64,000 nucleotides of DNA from Thermoleophilia bacterium (GTDB lineage: Bacteria; Actinomycetota; Thermoleophilia; Gaiellales; Gaiellaceae): positions 62,001 to 126,000 of the forward strand of contig JADLFG010000029.1 in NCBI GenBank assembly GCA_020845695.1, in the 5' to 3' direction. The stretch's first letter is position 1, and the number at the start of each line of letters is the position of its first letter. The notes under the pieces are model-generated. The model saw only the letters and a program-made list of their open reading frames with translations. It searched no databases and was not told the origin of the DNA. Made by a program: the position numbers and the translations under genes. Shown here one piece after another: positions 8,184 to 16,433 of the stretch.

Positions 8184-9014
8184 TCACGGCCGCTGTCCCG
8201 CCGCGATCAGCACCTCGACGGGGAGCTCGATGCCCCCTTCGCAGCGGTGCTCGGCGCAGAGCTCCTCGAAGCGGGCACGGATCCGCGCCCGCGTCGCCCT
8301 GTCCTGGGCGACGAGCAGGCTGCGCGTGCGCACCGTGCTCGCGAGGATACCCTCCCAGACCTCGCCCGCCCCGGAGAAGCGCTCGCGCGAGGAGACGGTC
8401 TCGACGCTCACGTTCGCGAGCCCGGCTCCCTCGAGCAGCCCGGTCAGCTCGCGGCGGTCGGAGAAGCGAAACAGCGGCGGCCCAACCGGCAGGCCGGGCG
8501 GGGTCACCGTCGCGCACTCGAGCACGGCGTCGAAGGCGGCACCGAGGACGCGGTTGCGCGCGGGCTCCGCCCACATCGAGACGGCGATCCGGCCGCCCGG
8601 GCGCACGACGCGGCCCCAGTCGGCGAGGGCCCGCTCGGGACGCGCGAGGTGGAGGACGCAGAACCCCCCGACGACCGCGTCGAAGCTCGCGTCGTCGAAG
8701 GGCAGCCGCTCCGCATCCCCCCGGACGTAGCGCGCCTCGGGGTGGAGCCGGGACGCGAGTGCGATCATCTCGGTCGAGATATCGAATCCGACCGCGTCGG
8801 CCTCGCGCTCGGCCGCTGCGGCCGCGACGTAGCCGGGCCCGGTAGCCACGTCGAGCACGTGCGTCCCCGGCCCGACGGCGGCGGCGTCGAGGAGCGGCCC
8901 GGCGCAGCGGGAGGTGAAGCGACCGAAGAAGCCCGTGTAGCCCCGCGCGACCGAGTTCCAGCCCTCGGTTTCGAAGGCGACGAACGCGTCGGGGTCGTAG
9001 GCGGTCTCGCTCAC
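8184..9014 (-). CDS. Class I SAM-dependent methyltransferase (276 aa)
   Basis: This is a Rossmann-fold methyltransferase of the UbiE/Methyltransf_11 type. Motif I is VLDVATGPGYVA near residue 52, the acidic end of strand 2 is GFDIS, and motif post-I and strand 4 are LPFDDASFDAVVGGFCVLHL. The C-terminal half resembles small-molecule or phenolic methyltransferases. GTG 9014 (VSETAYDP) is the first plausible start; the frame stays open far upstream but is non-protein-like. The acceptor substrate is unknown. Confidence 0.85.
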   Translation of the reverse strand: MSETAYDPDAFVAFETEGWNSVARGYTGFFGRFTSRCAGPLLDAAAVGPGTHVLDVATGPGYVAAAAAEREADAVGFDISTEMIALASRLHPEARYVRGDAERLPFDDASFDAVVGGFCVLHLARPERALADWGRVVRPGGRIAVSMWAEPARNRVLGAAFDAVLECATVTPPGLPVGPPLFRFSDRRELTGLLEGAGLANVSVETVSSRERFSGAGEVWEGILASTVRTRSLLVAQDRATRARIRARFEELCAEHRCEGGIELPVEVLIAAGQRP

Positions 9015-9295
9015 CCGCGGGATCGTACGCCGCCCCGCACTCCGAGGTGCGGCTACTCCGTGTCGCCCGACTCCCCGCCGAGGCTCGCTGCGATCGCCGA
9101 GAACTCCTCGAGCGCGGCCTCGAGGTCCTCGGCGATCTCCGCGGCGATGACCTCCGTCGCGCACGGGCAGGGGAGAGGCCGGTATTACACCGGCAGCGAT
9201 TCGCTCAAGGCCCTGGCGACAGGGATCCGCTCGCGACGATCGGGCAGAGACGACACGGACCCGTTCGCGTGAGGGGGCTTCGCGCTCGCCGATCC
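9015..9295. other. Intergenic region with a possible gene remnant
   Basis: On the minus strand a 43-codon frame between a TAA at 9187-9185 and a TAG at 9055-9053 encodes a helical, acidic peptide ending EEFSAIAASLGGESGDTE, without a start codon. It reads like the C-terminal end of a lost gene. No other feature is visible, and no clear terminator was seen after the BMC-T gene. Confidence 0.25.
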
Positions 9296-9895
9296 TCAGG
9301 CGCCGAGCGCAGCGAGCGCGGCCGCCTTGCCCTCCGCGACGTCCGAGTCGCGGCCCGACATGATCAGGCGGCCGCTCGCGCCGAGGATCGCCGCGTAGAC
9401 GAGCTTGACGTCGGCGCTCTTCTCGGCCGCGTTCGCGGCCGCCGCGACGTAGGCCGCGGGGGTGAGTTCGAGCAGGAACATCGTCTCGTCCTCGAGCAGG
9501 AGGTTCGCGACCCGCATCCGGTTCACGAGCTGCGCCTGGTTGGGGTCGACCCGGGTCACGGTCTCGGTCTCGAGCACCTGCGGCGGCACTCGGTCTGCGC
9601 GGGTCAGGGCGAGACGCCCGAGGATCACGTCGGCGGCGAGACGGACGGCGGCGGGGTCGTGGCCGTGGAGCTCGAGGGTGCCGTACTGGCGCTCGACCAC
9701 CTGCGAGCCCGAGCGCACGTCGGCGTTCTTGACCGCGACGTCGACGAGCGGGAAGACCGCGTTTGCGGGCGCCACCTCGACGTAGAGCTGCGCCATCGCC
9801 GCGTGAGGCGGGTCGCCCTGGCAGGTCTGCGCCACGTACGCCGCCCACTGCGGCTGCATGGCGTCGATCTCGACGAAGGCCCGGAGCTCGGCCAC
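9296..9895 (-). CDS. BMC-T (tandem-domain, trimeric) microcompartment shell protein, locus A (199 aa)
   Basis: This is a trimer-forming shell tile made of two BMC domains. Each half carries the pattern EVAPANAVFPLVDVAVKNADV or ELTPAAYVAAAANAAEKSADV, in which the substrate-facing strand and helix lead into a Lys-containing AxV turn. This order resembles the circularly permuted domains of EutL-type proteins. It is clearly paralogous to the locus B BMC-T at 40519 (shared MQPQ-AAYV-QGD start). The GTG start overlaps the BMC-P stop (TAGTG), so translation is coupled. It is the last gene of the locus A operon. Confidence 0.9.
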   Translation of the reverse strand: MAELRAFVEIDAMQPQWAAYVAQTCQGDPPHAAMAQLYVEVAPANAVFPLVDVAVKNADVRSGSQVVERQYGTLELHGHDPAAVRLAADVILGRLALTRADRVPPQVLETETVTRVDPNQAQLVNRMRVANLLLEDETMFLLELTPAAYVAAAANAAEKSADVKLVYAAILGASGRLIMSGRDSDVAEGKAAALAALGA

Positions 9896-10149
9896 TACGG
9901 GGTGCGGGCCGGGTCGACGATGGCGACGACGGCCGCATCGACGGCGAGACCGCGGGTCGCCTCGAGCTCCCGGGCGGCCGAGCCGGTGGCGACGAGCACG
10001 AGGTCGCCCTCGCCGGCGCCGACGCCGTCCACGGCGACGAGCTCCGGCCCGTCGCCCCTCTCCGGCTTCACGTTCAGGAGCTTGAACGCGGCCAGCCCGG
10101 GCGCCTTCACCGTCGAGACGGTGCTTCCCACCACGCGACAGAGCTGCAT
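9895..10149 (-). CDS. eutN: BMC-P pentameric vertex protein (EutN/CcmL family), locus A (84 aa)
   Basis: This small beta-barrel protein forms the pentamers that cap the vertices of microcompartment shells. It shows the canonical start MQLCRVVGSTVSTVKAPG, the central VAVDGVGAGEGDLVLVATGSAAR and the terminal AAVVAIVDP segment. The ribosome site AGAAGGAGGG lies just upstream of ATG 10149. It is paralogous to the locus B vertex protein at 36695. Its presence with BMC-H and BMC-T means locus A can in principle build a closed shell. Confidence 0.95.
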   Translation of the reverse strand: MQLCRVVGSTVSTVKAPGLAAFKLLNVKPERGDGPELVAVDGVGAGEGDLVLVATGSAARELEATRGLAVDAAVVAIVDPARTP

Positions 10150-10161
10150 CTCGCCCTCCTT

Positions 10162-10638
10162 CTAGGTGCTCGGCCGCAGGCGGACCGAGCGGTCGAGCTC
10201 GTTCCAGGGGATGATCGCGTCGACGGCCGCCTGGATCCGGTCGATCGCCATCATCAGGTGCTCGATCACGACCGCGAACTCCTGGGCCGAGCCCGGCCGC
10301 CACTCGCGGAGCACCGAGGCGGCCCGGCGGAGCAGCGCGACCGTCTCCGTCATCTCCCACTTGGCGGTGCGGGCGGCCGTTCGCTCGAGCAAGAGCGCGG
10401 AGACCTCGGCCAGCTCGGGCAGGCGCAGGTCGCCGGCGAGTGCCGCCTGGCGGCATACCTGGAGCTGCTCGCCCGCCCAGAAGAGGTCGAAGTTGCAGTA
10501 GAGGACGCACGGGAGGTTCCCCATCGGCGGCAGCGAGAACGAGCGCAGGCGCTGAACGTCCGGCGGCTCGCCGAACCAGCGCCGGCCGGTGAACTCCCGC
10601 AGCTCGTCGACGAGCCCGGTGACCTGGCGGCTGGCCAT
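10162..10638 (-). CDS. Uncharacterised 158-aa helical protein encoded inside BMC locus A
   Basis: I do not recognise this family. The sequence is predicted mostly helical, opens with an amphipathic stretch (VTGLVDELREFTG) and contains LPCVLYCNFDLFWAGEQLQVCRQAAL with two cysteines. It ends with DAIIPWNELDRSVRLRPST. Its ATG overlaps the stop of the preceding DUF3830-like gene (TGATG) and it ends 12 bp before the BMC-P gene, so it is firmly in the shell operon. It may be a lumen enzyme, an assembly factor or a partner of the cyclophilin-like neighbour. No targeting peptide is certain. Confidence 0.75.
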   Translation of the reverse strand: MASRQVTGLVDELREFTGRRWFGEPPDVQRLRSFSLPPMGNLPCVLYCNFDLFWAGEQLQVCRQAALAGDLRLPELAEVSALLLERTAARTAKWEMTETVALLRRAASVLREWRPGSAQEFAVVIEHLMMAIDRIQAAVDAIIPWNELDRSVRLRPST

Positions 10639-11015
10639 CAGCACGCCTCCAGACGGACGGGGGCGTGGCCGGCTTCGAGCACCCTCCGGCCGATCCGCTG
10701 CAGGCCGTCGAGGTTCGAGCGCACCCGGGCGCAGTAGGAGACCTCGCCGAACGGCTGTGTCTGCCCGTAGAAGAAGCACAGCGTCTGGCGGCCCGGGTAG
10801 TAGCCGATGTCACCCGCGCCGACGTCGAACTTCGGGTTCTCCTGCTCCGTGAAGAACGGAACCATCACGATCGTCTCCTCGCCCGCGAACTTCGCGTGCA
10901 CCATCGTGCTGTCGACCGGGAGGATCGACTTGATGTAGGCGCAGATCCGCGGCGCCCGGTCCTCGAACAGGTCGGCCTCGACGACCTCCCCCTCGCAGAT
11001 GATCCGCAGCCCCAC
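10638..11015 (-). CDS. DUF3830-like (cyclophilin-fold) protein in BMC locus A (125 aa)
   Basis: The sequence fits the small cyclophilin-like DUF3830 group: a RAPRICAYIKSILP segment early, then HAKFAGEETIVMVPF and a GDIGYYPGRQTLCFFYGQTQPFGE core. Proteins of this group are of unknown function and are usually found next to amidases or hydantoinases, where a role in ring or amide chemistry is suspected. Here it is stitched between the BMC-H gene (4-bp gap) and the 158-aa orphan (1-bp overlap). That is unusual for a shell operon and suggests a step acting on an amide or cyclic intermediate. The family call rests on recall of the pattern. Confidence 0.6.
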   Translation of the reverse strand: MGLRIICEGEVVEADLFEDRAPRICAYIKSILPVDSTMVHAKFAGEETIVMVPFFTEQENPKFDVGAGDIGYYPGRQTLCFFYGQTQPFGEVSYCARVRSNLDGLQRIGRRVLEAGHAPVRLEAC

Positions 11016-11019
11016 GGCG

Positions 11020-11298
11020 CTACTGGCCCGCAGCCGAGATCACCTTCGCGACCTCGTCGTGCGGGCGGGGGATCAGGTGTGCGGACACGAGCTCGCCGAC
11101 CTTCTTGGCGGCCGCCGCACCGGCGTCGATCGCGGCCTTGACCGCACCGACGTCGCCGGTGACGACCACGGTCACGTAGCCGCCGCCGATCGACTCGCGG
11201 CCGACGAGGTTGACGTTCGCCGCCTTGACCATCACGTCCGCCGCCTCGATCGCCGCGACGAGCCCGCGGGTCTCGATCAGCCCCAGCGCTCCCTGCAT
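11020..11298 (-). CDS. BMC-H hexameric shell protein, locus A (92 aa)
   Basis: This is the major tile of a microcompartment facet. It shows the classic opening [20 protein letters not shown], the AANVNLVG strand, the pore-lining [23 protein letters not shown] region and the terminal [13 protein letters not shown]. Length and order are those of PduA/EutM-type hexamers. It closely resembles the locus B hexamer at 37048, including the pore loop, but not the one at 40247. A GAGGAGGGAACGG ribosome region precedes ATG 11298. Confidence 0.96.
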   Translation of the reverse strand: MQGALGLIETRGLVAAIEAADVMVKAANVNLVGRESIGGGYVTVVVTGDVGAVKAAIDAGAAAAKKVGELVSAHLIPRPHDEVAKVISAAGQ

Positions 11299-11365
11299 CT
11301 CCGTTCCCTCCTCGTTCCTCGGTGGCGGGCCGGGCCTCGCCGGCCCCCGTCGTCGGTGGGCCCGA

Positions 11366-13306
11366 TCATGACTCGTACCAGTCGAATCGCTCGGTGCCGA
11401 TGCTCACGTGCACGTTCTTCGTCTCCAGGTACTCGTTCAGCGACTCGAGCCCGAGATCGTGGCCGGTACCGCTCTCCTTGTAGCCGCCGAACGGCGCCTC
11501 GCTCGGGTAGGCGCCGTAGTGGTTGACCCAGATCGACCCGGCCTCGAGCGCGTGGGCAACCCGGTGGGCGCGGCCGGTGTCGCGCGTCCAGATACCGGCG
11601 GCGAGCCCGTAGCGGACGTCGTTGGCGAGGCGAACGGCCTCCTCCTCCCCGTCGAACGGAATGATCACAACGACCGGGCCGAAGATCTCCTCCTGGGCGA
11701 TCCGCATGTCGTTGCGCACGTTCGCGAACACGGTCGGCTCGATGAAGTTCCCCGCGGCGAGCTCCGGGTCGGCGGGTCGGCGGCCGCCGTAGACGACGGT
11801 CGCTCCCTCGGAATCGCCGATCGACACGTACTCGTAGACCCGCTCGCACTGGCGCTTCGAGATCAGCGCGCCGAGCTGCGTCTCCCAGCGCCAGGGCAGG
11901 CCCACGCGGATCCGCCTCGCCTTGTCGGCGAAGCGCTCCACGAACTCGTCGTAGACGGGGCGCTCGACGAGTACGCGCGAGCCGGCGGAGCACACCTCGC
12001 CCTGGGCCATGTAGATCCCGAACACGGAGCCGATCACGGCCCGGTCGAGATCCGCGTCCGCGAACACGATCGACGGGGACTTGCCGCCGAGCTCGAGCGA
12101 GACCCTCTTGATCGACCCGGCGCCGGCGCGCATGACCGAGCGGCCGGTCACGGTCGAGCCGGTGAATGCGATCTTGTTCACCTCCGGGTGCTCGGCGAGC
12201 GCGGCGCCGGCGACCTCGCCGAGGCCTGGGACGACGTTGAAGACGCCGGGCGGCATGCCCGCCTCGAGGCAGATACGGCCGAGCTGCAGGCAGGTGAGCG
12301 GTGCCAGCTCGGGCGCCTTGAGTACGATCGTGTTGCCGGCGGCGAGCGCGGCGGAGCCCTTGCGGCAGGCGATGTGGAGCGGGAAGTTCCAGGGGATGAT
12401 CATCCCGACGACGCCGATCGGCTCCTTGCGGACGTAGTCGAGCGATGTCTTCGGCAGCGCCAGCACACGCCCGTCGATCGCGCGTACGAGCCCCTGGTAG
12501 TAGCGGAACGGATCCCAGCAGGCGGGGAGGTCGATCAGCGCCGCCTCCCGGATCGGCTTGCCGACGTCGAGGCTCTCGAGCCGGGCGAGCCCGTCGCGCT
12601 CGGCCTCGATCAGCTCGGCGACCCGGAGCAGGATGCGGGCGCGCTCGGCGGGGGGCAGGTCACGCCAGGCCGGGAAGGCGGCCCGCGCTGCGCGCACGGC
12701 ACGGTCGACGTCCTCGGCCTGAGCGGCCGAGACGTCCGCGATCGTTCGGTTCGTGGCCGGGTCGACCGTCGGTACAGTCGCCCCGCCGGCCGCCTCGCGC
12801 CATTCGCCGCCGATCAGAAGGCGGGTCTCGAGCCCCGCCGCTGCGGGCGGTCCGGACGCGTCCCCGGGGGACATGCCCCGCGCGGTCACCCCGGGGTCAG
12901 ACCCCGGGGTCAGACCCCTTGAGTCGGCTCGACTCAACCCCGCGATCGCCGGCGCTGGCAGTCCGCCCGTGAAGTCGCCCAGAGAAGCCGTCGGTGGGGG
13001 CTCCGAGATCCGGATCGGCCCGGCACCGCGGCGAGGGTCTGACCCCGGGGTCTGACCCCCTCCGTCGCCGTGGGACATGCCCGCGATGGCCGGCGCTGGC
13101 AACCCGCCGACGCCGGGGCGCGCGGGCAGCGCCGCGGGCCCCGGCGCGGCCGTCGAGAAGGTCGAGCCTTCGACGAGTCGCACGCCGAGCACCCGGGCGG
13201 CGTCACGGGCGGCGTCGGTCAGGAGCGTGTGCTCCCGCAGCATCAGCTCGCGCTCGCCCGACTCGGCGAGCAGCCGCACGTCCTCCGCGGTGACGACGTG
13301 CTTCAC
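11366..13306 (-). CDS. Aldehyde dehydrogenase with BMC-type N-terminal extension and repeat-derived linker (646 aa)
   Basis: Residues from about 158 onward form a complete NAD(P)-dependent ALDH with [19 protein letters not shown] and catalytic [10 protein letters not shown]. The first 48 residues form a separate module ([20 protein letters not shown], then [18 protein letters not shown]) resembling the short N-terminal segments found on several microcompartment cargo enzymes. The linker (about 50-157) is Pro/Gly-rich and contains two copies of [10 protein letters not shown] and of TPGSDP. These are encoded by two DNA repeats inserted in frame (see 12889-13108). The GTG overlaps the GlxD-like stop (GTGA), so translation is coupled. 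It probably oxidises the locus A aldehyde to an acid rather than to acyl-CoA. An internal start before MSPGDASG would yield a linker-free form. Confidence 0.85.
   Translation of the reverse strand: MKHVVTAEDVRLLAESGERELMLREHTLLTDAARDAARVLGVRLVEGSTFSTAAPGPAALPARPGVGGLPAPAIAGMSHGDGGGQTPGSDPRRGAGPIRISEPPPTASLGDFTGGLPAPAIAGLSRADSRGLTPGSDPGVTARGMSPGDASGPPAAAGLETRLLIGGEWREAAGGATVPTVDPATNRTIADVSAAQAEDVDRAVRAARAAFPAWRDLPPAERARILLRVAELIEAERDGLARLESLDVGKPIREAALIDLPACWDPFRYYQGLVRAIDGRVLALPKTSLDYVRKEPIGVVGMIIPWNFPLHIACRKGSAALAAGNTIVLKAPELAPLTCLQLGRICLEAGMPPGVFNVVPGLGEVAGAALAEHPEVNKIAFTGSTVTGRSVMRAGAGSIKRVSLELGGKSPSIVFADADLDRAVIGSVFGIYMAQGEVCSAGSRVLVERPVYDEFVERFADKARRIRVGLPWRWETQLGALISKRQCERVYEYVSIGDSEGATVVYGGRRPADPELAAGNFIEPTVFANVRNDMRIAQEEIFGPVVVIIPFDGEEEAVRLANDVRYGLAAGIWTRDTGRAHRVAHALEAGSIWVNHYGAYPSEAPFGGYKESGTGHDLGLESLNEYLETKNVHVSIGTERFDWYES
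12889..13108. repeat. Two copies of a GGGGTCWGACCCC palindromic repeat unit inserted in frame in the aldehyde dehydrogenase gene
   Basis: Copy 1 (12889-12966) has two overlapping GGGGTCAGACCCC palindromes, then TTGAGTCG-GCT-CGACTCAA (an 8-bp inverted repeat, 12919-12937), then CCGCGATCGCCGGCGCTGGC. Copy 2 (13035-13108) has two GGGGTCTGACCCC palindromes, a spacer, then CCGCGATGGCCGGCGCTGGC. Both are read through in frame as the linker of the 11366-13306 gene. The palindrome core is related to the start of the 40-bp tandem repeat at 5032. Confidence 0.85.
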
Positions 13307-14634
13307 CGGTGGATCCTGCCAACGAGCGGGATGCCGGTGATCGCCTCCGCCTCGAGCGTCAGCGAGCGCAGGTCCTCCGGCTCGAGGTTGTGGACGTCCG
13401 ACTTCCCGCAGCAGCGGGCGAGCATCTGGATCTCCATGGTCATCGCGTTGACGAAGTTGACGACGCGCTCGGTCGCCGTCTCCACCTCGAGGCGGGCGGT
13501 CAGCTCGGGGTCCTGCGTCGCGACGCCGACCGGGCAGAGGCCCGTGTGGCACTCGCGGCAGGTTCCGGGCCGGACGCCGAGCCGCTCGTAGTCGTCGACG
13601 AACAGCGGCGCGTTGCAGTTGAGAGCGATCATCGCGGCCGTGCCAATGTAGACGGCATCGGCCCCGAGGGCGAGCGCCTTCGCGGCATCCACGCCGGAGC
13701 GGATCCCGCCGGCCGCCACGATCTGGACCTCACCGTACTTGCCGATGTCGATCAGCGCCTCGCGCGCCTCCACGACCGCGGCCAGGGTCGGAACGCCCGT
13801 GTGGTCGAGCAGCAGGAGCGGGGAGGCGGCGGTCGCCCCCTCGAGCCCGTCCACCACGACCACGTCGGCGCCGGCCTTGGCCGCGAGGCGCACGTCGTCG
13901 AAGACGCGACACGCGCCGAGCTTCACGTAGATCGGCACCTGGTGCCCAGTCGCCTCGCGCAGCTCCTCGATCTTCAGGCGCAGGTCGTCGGCTCCGATGA
14001 AGTCGGGGTGCCGCACCGGGGAGCGCTGGTCGACCCCGATCGGGAGGTCACGCATGTTCGCGACCTCGTCAGAGACCTTGTAGCCGAGCAGCACGCCGCC
14101 GGTCCCCGGCTTCGCGCCCTGGCCGACCACGATCTCGATCGCGTCGGCCTGGCGCATGTGGTACGGGTTGTTGCCGTAGTGGCTCGGCGTCACCTGGTAG
14201 ACGAGCGTCTTCGACGCACCGCGCTCCCGGTGGTGCATGCCCCCGTCGCCGGTCGTCGTCGAGGTCCCGACGGCTGACGCGGCTCGGCCCAGCGCCTCCT
14301 TCGCGTTCGCCGACAGCGCGCCGAAGCTCATGCCCGTGATGCAGACCGGCGTCTCGAGCTCGACCGGCTTCGGGCAACGAGTGCCGAGCACGGTCTTCGT
14401 CTCGCACCGCTCCCGGTAGCCCTCGAGCGGCACCCGCGAGAGCGTGCACGGGATGAACGTGAGGTCGTCGAAGCTCGGCAGCCTGCGCGTGGTCGAGAAC
14501 GCTCCGAACACGTAGCGGCCGAGCTGGGCCTTCTTCTGGATCTCCTCGACCGTCTCGGGCGACCAGACGTGGGAGACCCGCTGCGTCCGGTGCTCGGTGG
14601 CGAACGCGCCCTGCCCGCCGTTCGCGTCAGACAT
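13303..14634 (-). CDS. glxD: GlxD / N-methylglutamate synthase large-subunit-like (FMN and Fe-S glutamate synthase domain), locus A
   Basis: This 443-aa protein corresponds to the central and FMN-binding domains of glutamate synthase (GltB), split off as a separate subunit as in GlxD and MgsC. The FMN barrel is evident from TGMSFGALSANAKEALGRA, GQGAKPGTGGVLLG, VRHPDFIGADDL, VVVDGLEGATAASP and the glycine-rich IVAAGGIRSGVDAAKALALGAD. The cluster motif CRECHTGLCPVGVATQDP supplies three cysteines for an iron-sulfur cluster. In N-methylglutamate synthase this subunit transfers an amine onto the glutamate skeleton. ATG 14634 is preceded by GAAGGAG at good spacing. It is paralogous to 33973 with clear divergence. 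Confidence 0.9.
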   Translation of the reverse strand: MSDANGGQGAFATEHRTQRVSHVWSPETVEEIQKKAQLGRYVFGAFSTTRRLPSFDDLTFIPCTLSRVPLEGYRERCETKTVLGTRCPKPVELETPVCITGMSFGALSANAKEALGRAASAVGTSTTTGDGGMHHRERGASKTLVYQVTPSHYGNNPYHMRQADAIEIVVGQGAKPGTGGVLLGYKVSDEVANMRDLPIGVDQRSPVRHPDFIGADDLRLKIEELREATGHQVPIYVKLGACRVFDDVRLAAKAGADVVVVDGLEGATAASPLLLLDHTGVPTLAAVVEAREALIDIGKYGEVQIVAAGGIRSGVDAAKALALGADAVYIGTAAMIALNCNAPLFVDDYERLGVRPGTCRECHTGLCPVGVATQDPELTARLEVETATERVVNFVNAMTMEIQMLARCCGKSDVHNLEPEDLRSLTLEAEAITGIPLVGRIHR

Positions 14635-14792
14635 CAGATTGACTCCTTCGGGTAGCAGGAGAGCCGGTCGAGACCGGCTCCCGCGAGGGGAAGGACGACC
14701 TGCGGGTCGCGCCGGCCAGGCCGCCGAGGTATCGCCGCGAGCGAAGCGAGCGGTAGGAGGCGGCTCGTGGGGGAGATCCGGGGTTCCCCACG
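14635..14792. other. Intergenic region between GlxC-like and GlxD-like genes
   Basis: A 158-bp gap in an otherwise tight operon. It has an imperfect GAGCCGGTCGAGACCGGCTC inverted repeat around 14661-14680, which could be an attenuator, an mRNA-processing hairpin or a terminator remnant. No frame is supported. Confidence 0.4.
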
Positions 14793-15515
14793 CTACAGCG
14801 CCTCCTTCCAGACCGCGAACTCCTTCTTGTCGTAGCGCCACAGCTTCCCGGCCGAGCGCACCTTGCGCCACGCGCGCTTCGGTCCCAGTCCGAACGGCGC
14901 GAGCGTCTCGGCGAGCCACGCCAGCTCCTCGTCGGACGGGTCCTCGAGCAGCGTGTCGGAGCCGAGGTTCGCGATCTCGCCACCGCAGAAGAGCTGGCCC
15001 TCGTACATCGAGTCGCCGAACGCCTCGCCCGCATCGCCGCAGACGACGAGCCGCGTGCGCTGGTTCATGAAGCCTGACATGTAGCCGGTCGAGCCACCGA
15101 TCACGACGATTCCGCCCTTGCCCGCGATCGCGCTCCGTGCGCCTGCCGAGCCCGTGACGACGACGAGCCCTCCCCGGATCGAAGGGGCGGTCGAGGAGCC
15201 GGAGTTGCCGTGAACGAGGATCGTGCCGCCCATCATGTCGGCGCCGAGCGACCAGCCGGCGTCGCCGTCGATCTCGATCTCGAGCCCGTCCGAGAGGGCG
15301 CCGCAGAAGTAGCCGACGTCGCCGCGGAAGTGGAGCTTCGCCGGCTCGAGGATCCCGACCGCGAGGTTGTGGCGCGAGCCGGGGTTGAGGATCTCGATCG
15401 CCCGCTGACCCGAGGCGATCAGAGCGCGGAGCTCCTCGTTCACCTCCCGTGTCGTCTTCCCGTGCGCGTCGACGGTCGTGCGTCCGGTCGCGGCAGGCTT
15501 CACGCTCGCGTCCAT
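14793..15515 (-). CDS. glxC: GlxC / glutamate synthase alpha-subunit C-terminal (GXGXG) domain protein, locus A
   Basis: This 240-aa right-handed beta-helix protein is equivalent to the last domain of GltB, expressed as a separate subunit (GlxC, MgsB). The repeated Gly-rich turns GGTILVHGNSGSSTAPSIRGG, VVVTGSAGARS and IVVIGGSTGYMSGFM are characteristic. In the enzyme complex the helix is structural and separates the amidotransferase from the synthase site. The N-terminal 40 residues (EVNEELRALIASGQRAIEILNPGSRHNL) match the family. Its start overlaps the preceding amidotransferase gene by 16 bp. Confidence 0.9.
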   Translation of the reverse strand: MDASVKPAATGRTTVDAHGKTTREVNEELRALIASGQRAIEILNPGSRHNLAVGILEPAKLHFRGDVGYFCGALSDGLEIEIDGDAGWSLGADMMGGTILVHGNSGSSTAPSIRGGLVVVTGSAGARSAIAGKGGIVVIGGSTGYMSGFMNQRTRLVVCGDAGEAFGDSMYEGQLFCGGEIANLGSDTLLEDPSDEELAWLAETLAPFGLGPKRAWRKVRSAGKLWRYDKKEFAVWKEAL

Positions 15516-16420
15516 GCCCGAGCCTCCCCTCCCTGCAGCTCGTAGGTGTGGATCTCGGCCTCGTCGCCGAACGCGCCCGCGAGCGCGATCCCCTCGGACA
15601 CGACCGCGACCCAGTCGTCGGTCTCGGCGACGAGGCACGGCTTCGTCGAGAAGCGGTCGCGTGCGACCCCGAAGCCGTCCGCGGTCGAGACGAGGTACGT
15701 GAACGAGCCGTCGAGATCGTCGATCGACCGGCGCACCGCCTCGTCGAGGGTTAGCCCGTGCGAGAGCTGCTCGGCGAGGTAGACGGCCACGAACTCGGTG
15801 TCGTTCTCGGTCTGGAACGTGTAGCCGCGCATCTCGTAGATGCGCCGGTTCTTGTAGTAGTTCGTGACGTGGCCGTTGTGGACGACGGTCACGTCGGGGA
15901 ACGGCCGCGCCCAGAAGGGATGCGAGTGGTTGACGTCGACACGCGACTCGGTGGCCATCCGCACGTGCCCGACGGCGTGCGTGAACTGCGCCTCGCCGAG
16001 CCGCCAGCGCTCGTAGATCGTGCGCGCATCCGCCGTGTACTTGATCACCTCGAGGCTGTGCCCGAGCGAGAACACCCGCACGCCCGGGTTCGCGCTCTCG
16101 ATCGCCTCCGCGAGCTCGCGCAGCCCGCTGGGGCTCGCGTCCTCGGGCGTCAATCCGATCCGGAAGTAGCCCTCCGTGTAGTCGACCGAGGCGACGCGGC
16201 CGTGGCGGTCGACCGCTTCGAGGATCCCGTCACGGGCGGCGGCGCCGCCGTCGTCACCCGCCCAGACGGAGGCGAGCAGCTCGCCCTCGTGGGGGGCACC
16301 GTAGAGGGAGAGCCCGGTCGAGTCCGGCCCGCGCCCGTACAGCGCCTGGAGCATCTCGACGATGCTCGCCGCCACGGGGACGCCTTCGCGCTTGGCCAGG
16401 AAGCCGGCGATCCCGCACAT
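15500..16420 (-). CDS. glxB: GlxB / class II glutamine amidotransferase subunit, locus A (306 aa)
   Basis: This is an Ntn-type glutaminase domain that releases ammonia from glutamine for a partner synthase. The nucleophile is the Cys right after the initiator Met (MCGIAGFLAKREG), which fixes the start at 16420. RMATESRVDVNHSHPFW, VVHNGHVTNYY and ENDTEFVAVYLAEQL are the glutamine-binding and oxyanion segments. The gene neighbours are GlxC-like and GlxD-like, so it is one third of an N-methylglutamate-synthase-type complex rather than a free-standing enzyme. AGGGGAGGACAC lies upstream as ribosome site. Confidence 0.92.
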   Translation of the reverse strand: MCGIAGFLAKREGVPVAASIVEMLQALYGRGPDSTGLSLYGAPHEGELLASVWAGDDGGAAARDGILEAVDRHGRVASVDYTEGYFRIGLTPEDASPSGLRELAEAIESANPGVRVFSLGHSLEVIKYTADARTIYERWRLGEAQFTHAVGHVRMATESRVDVNHSHPFWARPFPDVTVVHNGHVTNYYKNRRIYEMRGYTFQTENDTEFVAVYLAEQLSHGLTLDEAVRRSIDDLDGSFTYLVSTADGFGVARDRFSTKPCLVAETDDWVAVVSEGIALAGAFGDEAEIHTYELQGGEARAWTRA

Positions 16421-16433
16421 GTGTCCTCCCCTC

